DNA of 64,000 nucleotides, taken from assembly GCA_015183035.1 (NCBI GenBank), contig JACZZP010000011.1:62001-126000 (forward strand), read 5' to 3'. Under the pieces are notes generated by a model that did not search any database, had not been told where the DNA came from, and worked only from the letters and a program-made list of their open reading frames with translations. The DNA comes from Meloidogyne chitwoodi (lineage: Eukaryota > Nematoda > Chromadorea > Rhabditida > Meloidogynidae). The translations under genes and the position numbers were made by a program. Shown piece after piece: positions 50,101 to 59,764 of the stretch. Each line of letters begins with the position of its first letter. Position 1 is the first letter of the stretch.

Positions 50101-50630
50101 CCAAAAAAGTGTCATTCATGTATTTTAGTTATTTTCCTTTACAAAAATTTAAAAAAAAAGAAAAACAAATTTATTAAAATTTGGGGGCATTTTCCCAGGA
50201 CAGATTTTGAGTGAATTAAAGTGGTTGATCTCCTTCATTTTGACCACTACAAAAATTAAATAAACTCCAAAAAAAGTGTCTCTATAAAATAAGAATTAAA
50301 ATATTTTATTTTATTCATTATTTTATTTATTTTTTATTTTTAAACAAACAATTCAAAGTGCTTACCCTAATAGACCTTAGTTCATTTAAAACCTTATAAC
50401 AAATGAACCAATAAATATTTTTAAACAAATTAAATTTTATTAAATAGAGAATTAAATAAGCTTTAAAAATATTTTTAGTGTATAATTTTAATTAATTTTG
50501 TAAAAAAGTTGTAGGCGAAAAACCTTCAAAAAAGAGTATTTTTCACTTAAATAAATTAATAAAAAATTTGTTTTTCAGATTTTATTACCAAAAAATATTT
50601 TTTTTAATTCTTCAAAAACTGCTTTTTAAA

Positions 50631-53600
50631 ATGCCACCAATATCTTTTAATAATATTAACAACAATAATAATATTTTTAATTTAATAAACGATCACCACC
50701 ACTCCCTTAGCCAATTAAAAATTGAAAATAAAAAAGAAAAAACAACAACAAAAAAAATTATTTATCAACCAAAAGGTCATCCAAAACAAGCAATTATTGA
50801 TGGAGAAATATGGCCACCAGTTTTTGAAATTGAAGCTGTTAGGTAAGAATTAAAAAAAATTCAAGGTGTTTGCGCCGAAACGTCCGCGCGCTGAACTGGG
50901 CATTTTTAAAATTTTTTTAAATTTCTATTTTTGTATTTTAAAAGTAAACATTTTTAAATAAAAATAAAAACAAAAACAAATTTATTAAAAAAAAAGTGTT
51001 GTTTTTTAATAAATAAGTAGAGGGAAAGGCACAGTCCCTCACCAACCACCCCCACATTTATTTTTTTTTTAATAAATAAATAAATATTTATTTTAATAAA
51101 AATATCTTTTTTGCATGACACGAACACTTTTAATTTTATTATTTTTTATTTAGCTTTTTAATCCTCTTCTCTTTTAAAATTTGTTTTTATTTATTAAAAA
51201 TTTGTTATTTTTTAAGAGAAAATAGAGATGGTACAAAATATAAAAATATTTTTTTATATTTTGTGCCGTGCCATCCCTCATTTATAAGCACAAAAATAAC
51301 TTCAAGAATGAACTAATTATAGAAATAAAAAAATAAAAATAAAAAAATGACTAATTTAGCAAATAAAATACAAAAATAGCATAAAAAACTTGTTGATTTC
51401 TAAAATTTATAACTCAACATCAAATAACCCAATTTTAATTTTTTTGATTTCATTTAATAGAGAAAAGTTTGAGCTACAAAATATATTAAATTCAAATTTT
51501 CTTTTAATTTAATAAAAAAGTTGTGGCCAAAAAGCTTGCAAAAAACCCTGTATTTTACCAAAAATATTACTTTTTTTGATCTTAAATTTTTTATAATAAT
51601 TTTAAATTTTATTTTTTATTTTCTTTATTTAGCTAATTTTCTGCTCTATCCAATGATACCAAAAATAATTTGAAAGATTCATTCCATTCTTTAGTTATAA
51701 GCCTCGGACTCAAGTGAACCAATTATAAATTATTACACAATACATATTTTTTTATTGCCTATTTTAGACACATTAATTAAAATAATAGTTTTTTCCAAAT
51801 GCAAAATTTATATTAATAAAAATGGGGAAAGCCTTGGCAACTTTTTTTATTAATAAAGGGAGAAAAAAGGAAAGGGATGTTTGGGTGCAGAAAAAGCAAC
51901 AATGAATTTTTTTTAATTTTTTTTTCGGAGATAAAAGAAAAGAGAGAGAGGATTAGTATTATAATAATTATATAATATATTTTCCTTCAGCCATTTTTGT
52001 TAAAAAATAAAAAAGTTAGAGCCAAGTAAAGCATAAAAGAGGTATTTAATAATACTAAAAATTCTATAAATGGAAATATGACGGTTGTCGCGCAATTGTC
52101 TAATATTCATTACAAAAGTAAAAAAATGTTTAAAAAATGTATAAAAAGTTGAGATAATTATATGAAAATTTTTTGCAAATTTTTGCAAATATATATTTGG
52201 GGGTGTGGACGCTTTCAAAGCAATAAATTCTCTTTAAATATTTAATTTTTTACTTTAAATTTAATTTTAAGATCTGCAAAGACAATGAAACCTCTTTCTA
52301 GTGATGTTTTTGTTTGTACTTATCCAAAATGTGGAACTACTTGGATTCAACATATTTGTTCTCAATTACTTTTTTGTTCTGAATACGGGCCTCAACAAGG
52401 AAAAGGTTTATTTAAGTCTATTAATTAAAGAAATTAACTGTGAACATTGGTGGTCGGGTGGTTAGCGACTCTGACTTGAGTTGTTGCCTGTAAAAGAGGG
52501 ATGAAGGTTCGATACCTACTGAAGCCCAAATATTCCTTAAAGCTAATAAACTGTGTTTTTCAAAGTTTTTTGATCGAAAATAAAAAAAAAATATTTTTAA
52601 ATTTTTTAAATGCCAAAATTTGTAAAAAAACACAAATTTAACTCAAAAAAATATTAAAAAAACTTTTTAAATTTTTTAAAGTTACAGAACTTTGTATAAC
52701 CTCTCCAATGATTGAAAGAGTTGGAGCAGAATATTGTAACAAATTAAATCATCCTCGACTTTTAAAAACACATTTTTCTTACAACAATTGCCCAAAAACT
52801 GTTTCAACAACAAAATATATTTTTGCTTGTAGAAATCCAAAAGATTGTTTAGTATCATATTATCATCATAATAAAAATTTTAAAATTTATAATTGGGAGA
52901 ATGGCAATTTTGATCAATTTTTTAAACTTTTTATTGAAGGAAAATTGGCCTTTGGAGATTATTTTGAACATTTAAAAAGTTGGCTTCCCCAAATAAACAA
53001 CAAAAATAATTTTCTTTTTTTAAAATACGAAGATATGTTAAAAAATTTAAAAGAAACAATAATTTCAATTGCAACATTTTTAAATGGAAATGCTGCAAAA
53101 TTAATTAAAAATGATCAAGTTTTGGAAAAGATAATTAAAGAAAGTCAATTAGAGTCTATGCAAAAAAATCAAACACGTTGGTTTCCGGAAAATGTTTTGT
53201 AAGTTTTTTTTTAATTTTTAAAAAATAGGCTTTTTTTAAAGTTGGAAAATTAATTTTTTTTTAATTTTATTAATTAAAAAAGAATTTATTTTTCAATTTT
53301 TAGACATAACGAATCGTTTATTCGTAAAGGCTGTGCCCGTGACTGGAAGAATTATTTAAGCAAAGAACAGAGTGATTTAATTGATAAAGTAAATTTTAAT
53401 TAATTAAATTAATTTATTTATTTTAGTTAAAATAAATTAATTAAATTTTAATTAATTTATTTTAGTTGTTCAAACAAAAAATGGCAGGAACAGAAGCAGA
53501 AAATTGGTGGAAAGAGGAAATGAGATGGAATGAAGAAGAGGAAGATGATGAAAAAGAAAAAGTTGAAGAAAAAGTTGAAGAGAAAGTAGAATTTAGAGAA

Positions 53601-53821
53601 AAAGAAAAAATTAAAGAGGAAAAGGAACAGGATTTGATAGAAGAAGAGGAACTAAAAAAATATAATAATTTTACAAATCAAATAATAAATAATAATGATT
53701 CTGGAATGGAGAGTGATGATGATTTTTGTTGTTTTGAAAATTTTGAAAAAAATAATAATATAAGAAGAGATTCAATATCTTCTGAATGTTATTCAACTAC
53801 AAGTTCTTCTTCATCTTTTTA
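50631..53821 (+). CDS. Cytosolic sulfotransferase (SULT family)
   Basis: Five exons, ~395 residues. The 5'-phosphosulfate-binding loop is [13 protein letters not shown] (Cys replaces Ser of PKSGTTW), the catalytic His is in LLKTHFSY, the 3'-phosphate motif is [16 protein letters not shown], and the second PAPS motif is [13 protein letters not shown]. It transfers sulfate from PAPS to small molecules; nematodes typically have few such cytosolic enzymes, for example ssu-1 in C. elegans. A ~90-residue Glu/Lys-rich tail ending in a poly-Ser stretch is unusual for the family. The first intron is about 1.4 kb, much longer than others here, and the next contains a tRNA-like relic. The start ATG at 50631 gives an Asn-rich N-terminal extension. 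Confidence 0.93.
51223..51277. repeat. Hairpin in sulfotransferase first intron
   Basis: GATGGTACAAAATATAAAAA pairs with TTTTTATATTTTGT, then GCCATC. About 55 nt overall. Confidence 0.45.
52443..52530 (+). pseudogene. tRNA-like relic in sulfotransferase intron
   Basis: TTGGTGGTCGGGTGGTTAGC (A box), a long variable region, and B box GGTTCGATACC. Looks like a degraded Leu/Ser-type tRNA, in the host gene's direction. Confidence 0.45.
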
Positions 53822-54188
53822 ATTAATTTTTTTATTTTTAATTTTATTATCTATTTTTCTAGTCTTTTTAATTATCCCTACTTTTGTAAATTATTTTTTT
53901 TTTCCTAATTTTATTTAATAATTTAATATATTTTTTAATAATAATAATAAAATAATTTATTTTGTATCAATTTAAAAAATAAATAAAGGTAGTAACATTT
54001 CGTTAAATAAACTTTAAAAAAATAAACTTGAATTTAATATAAAAAATAAACTTGAATTTAATATAAAAAATAAACTTAAACAGAAACAATTAATTTATTT
54101 GTTTCAAGTTTATTTTTATTAATGAATAGTTTTAAAATTAACAAATAATTATAAAAAATAAACTTGAAACAAAATAATTAAATAAACT
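53822..54188. repeat. Spacer with AAATAAACTTGAA repeats
   Basis: Downstream of the sulfotransferase; contains about five copies of AAATAAACTTGAA in both orientations, including TTTCAAGTTTATTTTT at about 54105. The repeat family continues to about 56.1 kb. Confidence 0.65.
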
Positions 54189-54849
54189 TTAAATTAAAGG
54201 TAATAATGAATTTGTTTTATTTTTAATATCTGTTCTTTTTTTAATAAAAATAATAAATATTAAATTAAAAACAATTAAAAAAGATCCTCCTACAAATAAA
54301 AATGATTTTAAATTTTTATTCCTAAAATAATTAGTTGTTAAAGTAGAATCAAAATAAACATCTGGATTAAATAAATATTGGCAGTGAGATCCGTGGAAAT
54401 TAGGTGCACAACTAAAATAAAAAATAAACTTGAAACAAATAAATAAAAAATAAACTTGAAACAAATAAATAAAAAATAAACTTGAAACAAAAAATAAACT
54501 ATACTTATATTTCAAGTTTATAGTATATCCATAAAATCAACATAATTAGATCAACTTAAATATATTTAGAAAAAAGTGTCCCTCTTTTGGATTTTTTAAT
54601 AAATTAAATTAAAAACCTGCAATAAAAAATAGGTTTGCTAATTTTTTCATAAATAATAGATAAACATTTTCCTTCATTGAAACAATAATATTTTTTCAAA
54701 TAAATCGGGCATTCTGCATTTTTAACAAAATAATTTATTTTATTATTATTTAAATTTTGTTCTTCTTTTTTATTTTCTTCTTTTTGAATTTTTGCATTTA
54801 TTTTAATTAAATAAATTAATAAAATAATTAAAATTAATTTTTTAGACAT
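54189..54849 (-). CDS. EGF-like membrane-anchored small protein, paralogue A
   Basis: Two exons (start ATG 54847-54849; exon 2 about 54189-54413), 151 residues. A signal peptide (LILIILLIYLIKINA) and a charged linker precede a single EGF-type domain with cysteines at about residues 47, 56, 62, 77, 79 and 88 (C-x8-C-x5-C-x14-C-x-C-x8-C). The motif runs ECPIYLKKYYCFNEGKC, then FYCSCAPNFHGSHCQY, close to the order in secreted EGF ligands (CP..., YC...GKC, C-x-C, G-x2-CQY). A shared LFNPDVYF follows, then a single membrane helix (LFVGGSFLIVFNLIFIIF) and a short basic tail. This is the layout of a membrane-anchored EGF-family ligand. Its intron is packed with AAATAAACTTGAAACAAA repeats. No family match is claimed beyond EGF-like. 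Confidence 0.75.
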
Positions 54850-55262
54850 TTTTGAAAGTAAAAATGATTTATTTGGGATAAATTATTTTTCATTTTTATA
54901 TTTTATTTTTCCCAAATTTAATTTTAATAAAACAAACAAAATTAGAACAATTAAAAAATTAAAATTTTTTTTTTTAATTTTAATGAGTAATTTAAATGAT
55001 TCATACTAAATAATTTTTATTAAAAAGCTCTTTGTCTTTTATTTATAACCTTTTTTTAGATTTTGTCTGTTTGTACAGAAGTTGAAAAAATTAAAAAAAA
55101 AACAAATTATTAAATAAAAATTAAATTTTTCTTTCATTATATCCGATGTTATTTATTTTATCATTATTTTAAACTTGAAACATAAAATAAATAAACTTGA
55201 AGCAAAAAATAAAAATAATATTTTAATTTATTTGTTTCAAGTTTATTTTTTTCTTCAATGAT
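54850..55262. other. Spacer between EGF-like paralogues A and B
   Basis: AT-rich, with TTAAACTTGAAACATAAA at about 55168 and the inverse TTTGTTTCAAGTTTATTT at about 55230. Promoter region of paralogue A. No exon seen. Confidence 0.45.
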
Positions 55263-55710
55263 TTATTTAAAACCATAGACATCTGGATTAAAAAGGTATT
55301 TGCAATTATGTCCATGAAAGTCTTTGGCACATCTTTAAATAATTTTATAATTTTTATTTTAATTAAATTAATCTAAAATTTAAATAAAATATTAAATAAT
55401 AATTTTTTCCTTCTATTTTAATTAATTAAAAAAATAAAATAATTTAAAAACATTACTTGCAATGATCAATAATATATCCAGGAAGAGGTTCAAAACAAAT
55501 ACAATCACTATTATTATAACAAATTGCTCTACATACTCGATTTTTAGATTTTTTACAATAACCAATCTCTATTGTTTCATTATTTTGAATTATTTTAGTA
55601 GCAATTTCTTTTTCAGCATAAAATTTAGAAGGTTTGCCTCCTTCCACAGAAAAACAGAAGCAAAAATATGAAAATAAAAAGAAAAATATTAAAAAATATT
55701 TTTTAATCAT
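55263..55710 (-). CDS. EGF-like secreted small protein, paralogue B
   Basis: Two exons (exon 1 about 55456-55710, exon 2 about 55263-55332), 107 residues. The signal peptide (MIKKYFLIFFFLFSYFCF) is nearly identical to that of paralogue C. The cysteine pattern is C-x7-C-x3-C-x5-C-x-C-x11-C-x-C-x8-C: YCKKSKNRVCRAIC, SDCIC, HCKCAKDFHGHNC. The last three cysteines follow the EGF C-x-C-x8-C half, then KYLFNPDVYGFK ends the protein. Unlike paralogue A it has two extra cysteines and no membrane helix, so it should be secreted. It is head to head with paralogue C. No function is known to me. Confidence 0.75.
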
Positions 55711-56204
55711 TTTTTTTATTTTTTTTTGATTAAATAAATTTTTTTATATATATAATAATTTTTTTTAATTTTAGTTTATTTTTTTAATATTCTAAAGAAT
55801 CAAATAAAAGCACCTTTTGAATTTTTGAAATTATAATTTAATCTTGCATGGAGAAAATAAACTGAATAAATAAGATTGAAAGAAATGGTAAAATAAACTT
55901 GAAGCAAAAATTGAAATAAATAAACTTGAAAATAATCTTTAAAAAAATTCAAGTTTATTTAATAATATTCTGATTTCAAGTTTATTTATTTATAAATTTG
56001 AAGCAAAAGATAAAAATATTAATTTATTTGTTTCAAGTTTATTTAGTTTGCTTCATTCAAGTTTATTTATTTTATACTTATTTAAGCTAAATTATTCAAA
56101 AGGTGCTTTTATATTATGCTTCTTTAGAATATTAAAAGTTAAAATAAAATTATTATATATATAAAAAATTTAAAAAATATTTATTTAATCCAAAAATTAA
56201 AAAA
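55711..56204. repeat. Palindromic region between EGF-like paralogues B and C
   Basis: Mirror-symmetric about position 55,958: AATATTCTAAAGAA at 55786 matches TTCTTTAGAATATT at 56120, AAAGCACCTTTTGAAT at 55807 matches ATTCAAAAGGTGCTTT at 56094, and TATATATATAATAATT boxes lie on both sides just before the starts. It serves as a bidirectional promoter and contains several AAATAAACTTGAA copies. Confidence 0.8.
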
Positions 56205-56647
56205 ATGATAAAAAAATATTTTTTAATATTTTACCTTTTATTTTCTTATTTTTGTTTCAGTTTTTCAGAATTAAATTCAGCAGAAATGTTAAAAAAAGAA
56301 ATAGAAGATAGCACCGATATTAGTTATAAAATAATTGATGAAAATAATAAAACATCATTGGATAGTTATTGTAAAAAATTTAAAAATCGAATATGTAGAG
56401 GACCTTGCTATCATGACAGTACTTGTATTTGTTATCAATATAGAGGGGAAATACGTGATTATTGCAAGTAAATATTTTTTTAAAATTATTTTTTTAAATT
56501 TAATTTAAAATTAATTTTATTATAAATTTAAAAAAATTAAAAATTATTTAAAGCTGCACTACAGGCTTTTCTAGATTTGATTGCGGAACTCTTTTTAATC
56601 CAGACGTTTATTTTGAACCAAATCCTTTTTTGAACGGACACCATTAA
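56205..56647 (+). CDS. EGF-like secreted small protein, paralogue C
   Basis: Two exons (56205-56469 and about 56553-56647), 118 residues. The signal peptide is MIKKYFLIFYLLFSYFCF. Cysteine spacing C-x7-C-x3-C-x5-C-x-C-x10-C-x-C-x8-C: YCKKFKNRICRGPC, STCIC, YCNCTTGFSRFDC. The end is TLFNPDVYFEPNPFLNGHH, sharing LFNPDVYF with paralogue A. Same cysteine plan as B but the mature chains differ at most other positions (DSTDISYKII against EIATKIIQNN), so change has been concentrated outside the cysteines, while signal peptides are almost unchanged. Secreted, no anchor. Confidence 0.75.
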
Positions 56648-59600
56648 AATATAAAAAATATTATATATTTAAATTACTCTAATTTTAAAAAATAAAGAAT
56701 AATTTAATTAAAAATAAATAAATAATTTTATCTTTTATTACACATATTTTTATACAAAAAAATATAAAAATAAAATAATATTTGTTGTAATTTTTTTTAA
56801 TTAAACAGAACAAAACTTAAGAATTTTTATAAAAAAATATTTATTTTTTTTTTAATTTTAAAGTTTATATTTTCCACGATTTAAACAAAACACTTAACAC
56901 AAATAAAACATTAAATAAATAAAATTAAAAAAATATATTGTTGTGATTTAAATCTTTTTTTTTAGAAGCATTTAATTGATTTTAACACAATTTTATAATA
57001 TTTTTTTTTAATTTTTAATTTTGATCAAAACTTTAATTTATTCAAAAAAAATATTTAAAAAAATAAATATTTGTTTTTTTAAATATAATATTACGTGTCA
57101 TATTTACATTAACGTTATTATAACGGTTTTCTCTTTTTTAACTAATATTTACATAAAATTCAGAAATCTAATATTTTAAAGGGAACGACCGGTTTTGTAC
57201 ATTTATATTATAATGAAGAAAAAAAGAGAGAGAAAATTGGCAGCGGGAAAAAATTCCATTTTCAGGAGTACAAAATTAAACAACAAAAATTCATTGAAGC
57301 AAAATAAAAAAAGAAGAAAAAAAAATAAGCAAATAATACCCCCTAAACAAAAATATCCAGAAGATCGGGTTTCTTATATATAAATAAACATTTAAAAATA
57401 AAATACAATTATTTTTATATTTGTAGTTTATATTTTATATAAAACTTTATATGTATTAAAATACATAAATTATAACGTCAATCTTCTGTTTTTAAATAAA
57501 CTTTATTATAATTCTGAAATGTATTTTCTGTTTTTAAAATTTAATAATTCTGATTTTATTATTATTTGTGTTTTTGTGTTTTTGATTCTGATTTATTTAT
57601 TTTTAATAATTCTGATTTATTTATTTTTAATTAATTCTGTTTTTATTTTTTGTGTTTTTGTGTTTTAATTTGTTATTTTATTTTGTTTTATAAAATGTAC
57701 TATATGTTCTTTTTTAGCTTCATTATTTTAGATTTAAAAGAAAAATATTTATAAAGTATTTTAATTGTTGTAAAAAATGTATCATTTATTTTTTATTAAA
57801 AAATAAAAAAAGATTTTATTTTCTGATAAAAATAAAAATAATATTTTATCCATTTTCTAATCTATTAAAAAGTAAAAATATGACCTAGAGAAATTTTAGG
57901 GAAATATAACCTTTTGTAACTATTTTTAATGTGCGCATCTAATAAGTATACTTATATTACAAAAAGCTTTTTGTTATTTTAAAGGCCCGAAAAATATATT
58001 CTCTTTTTTTACATTAGTGATTTTCGTCCTGTTTTTCATCCTTTTCTTCTTTTTTTATTCATTTAGCTTAATCTGATTTTTACTTGTTTTTAGCAAAATA
58101 TTTGGTCAAAAGTTTGGGTAAAATAAATATTCTATTTATTTAAATTTACAAAAGAAGTTAAATTTAAATTTTTATATTAAAATAACCTTCTTTGCTTTAT
58201 TTTCATAACTAAAATACAAAATTTTTATTAATAAAACACAATTTTTGTAAAAAATACAAAATATCAGAATTTTTGTATGTTCAATAAAAAGATGTATGTA
58301 TTTTGTAAAACTTAAGTTTTACAAAATTATCTGTTAATATTCCTCTTCAATTACAAAATACCCCTATTATTACTTAATTCTCGATATCTTGCGCAATCAA
58401 TTAAAAAAGTGCTTTACATTTTTACGCTTGCCTAGCTATTTATTTTATTTATTCATTTTTTTATTTTCCCACAGGCCCCGTAATAAATCAATCGGCAAGC
58501 CTTTACCTTTATATTATTGTAAATATAAAATAAATTATTTAAATTAAATTAAAAAAGTTGAAGTAATTTTTAACTTAATTTTGTATACCTAAACAATTTT
58601 TGTATTATCTATTGTAATTTAATTATTTAAACTTGTTTTAAAATACATATTTAAATTGAATATACAACAATTCTGATTTTTGTGTTTTCCTTTTTAGATT
58701 GTAAAACTTGTTCACAATATTTTTTCTTAATCTATACATAAGTGTAATTTTCCTTATTTCCTCATTTCTCTCTTCATTTTGCATAATCTTTCTTTGGTTT
58801 TATTTTTATTACAAATTTACCATTAATTGAAAAGATGATTCACAAAAAATTGTGTTGCGAAATAAAAAAAACCATTTTTGGACTAAAATTTATTTTCTAA
58901 AAATTTTTGTCCCCAAACCAAACACTTTCTTCTCTAAATTTATACATAGTATAACATTTCCGCTTCTTCTCCATTTCTTTTTTTTCAAATTTTTTTCCTC
59001 TAATATTTTTCCAACAAAAATTTGTTTTCGTTCATTTAGGTAAAAGGCAGATGCTTCTTCTACTACTTAATTTACTAACTGCGTTTTCCTAGCTAAATAC
59101 TGACTTTTTTGTTTGCTTTTTGAGATGGGGGTTGTCGATCATTTACTTTTACTACCTATATATTATTTTTTTATCCTTTTTCTACCACACCTTTATCTTT
59201 GCTTCTATTTTGTATCCATTTATTTAATGAACTTTTTTTTATAAAAGAACACTTTTTCCTTCTTTTTTTTAGAGAAAAATATTTAAATCTTCTTAAATTT
59301 AAATTAAATGTGTGTATTTTATTTTTTAAACAAAAATTGATTTTGTTTTGTTTCAAAAATAACAAAACACAAGGTAATATAAAGTTGTAAAAAAAGTTTT
59401 TCTCGCGCAACTCTTTTTCCTCTTCTTTTATTTTTCTCTCTCTTATAATAACAAAAACACACATTTGTAAAAAATATTCCGCCTGTTTTTACAAAAATAC
59501 AAGTTTGTGTGTGTTTTAACCGGAAATGAAGAAATACTTGTTTTTATTTGTTTAAGTACTTTCCGGAAAGAATATTAGGTAACTTTGTGGTTTTTGTAGG

Positions 59601-59764
59601 TTTTTGCCTCTTCACTTTTCTTTTGTATTTTTACTATTGTATTTATTATTTACCCCACGCATTTTGTGTTTTCTTTATTTTTTAAGCAACAATCTTTATT
59701 ATATTTTCTTTTGTAAAAAATAATTAAACACAATTTTTACAATAGAATCAATTATTTATTTATA
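56648..59764. other. Long AT-rich gene-free block
   Basis: About 3.1 kb with no exon I can support. The open frame at 57195-57383 is Lys/Arg-rich and could be a terminal exon, but nothing joins it. A short repeat (AATTCTGATTTATTTATTTT) occurs at 57.53-57.66 kb. The right half is T-rich. Confidence 0.4.
57530..57680. repeat. Short tandem repeat TTCTGATTTATTTATTTTTAA
   Basis: Two to three copies of AATTCTGATTTATTTATTTT between copies of TGTGTTTTTGTGTTTT (57.57 and 57.65 kb). Simple AT-rich repetition. Confidence 0.45.

Larger units (their letters stand above)
45542..50630. other. Long AT-rich gene-free block
   Basis: About 5.1 kb of extremely AT-rich DNA (long A, T and TTTATTTA tracts) upstream of both cul-3 (-) and the sulfotransferase (+). 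Only two tRNA-like relics (46.0 and 47.1 kb) stand out. No coding exon found on either strand. It may be intergenic filler or hold long promoter sequences. Confidence 0.4.
54017..56075. repeat. Cluster of AAATAAACTTGAAACAAA repeats in both orientations
   Basis: At least fifteen copies of AAATAAACTTGAA(A/G)CAAA or its reverse complement lie between 54.0 and 56.1 kb. They are in the spacer before paralogue A, in its intron (three direct copies at about 54417-54495 and one inverted), and between the paralogues (55.17-55.25 and 55.89-56.07 kb). Opposite copies can fold together. I see none elsewhere in the window. Confidence 0.7.

Noticed and set aside
57195..57383. Basic frame MKKKRERKLAAGKNSI
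   Set aside because: A Lys/Arg-rich frame of 62 residues in AT-rich DNA without exon partner. Could be real but cannot be supported.
59171..59464. Minus-strand frame of 97 residues
   Set aside because: Lys/Phe/Asn-rich noise in a T-rich spacer.
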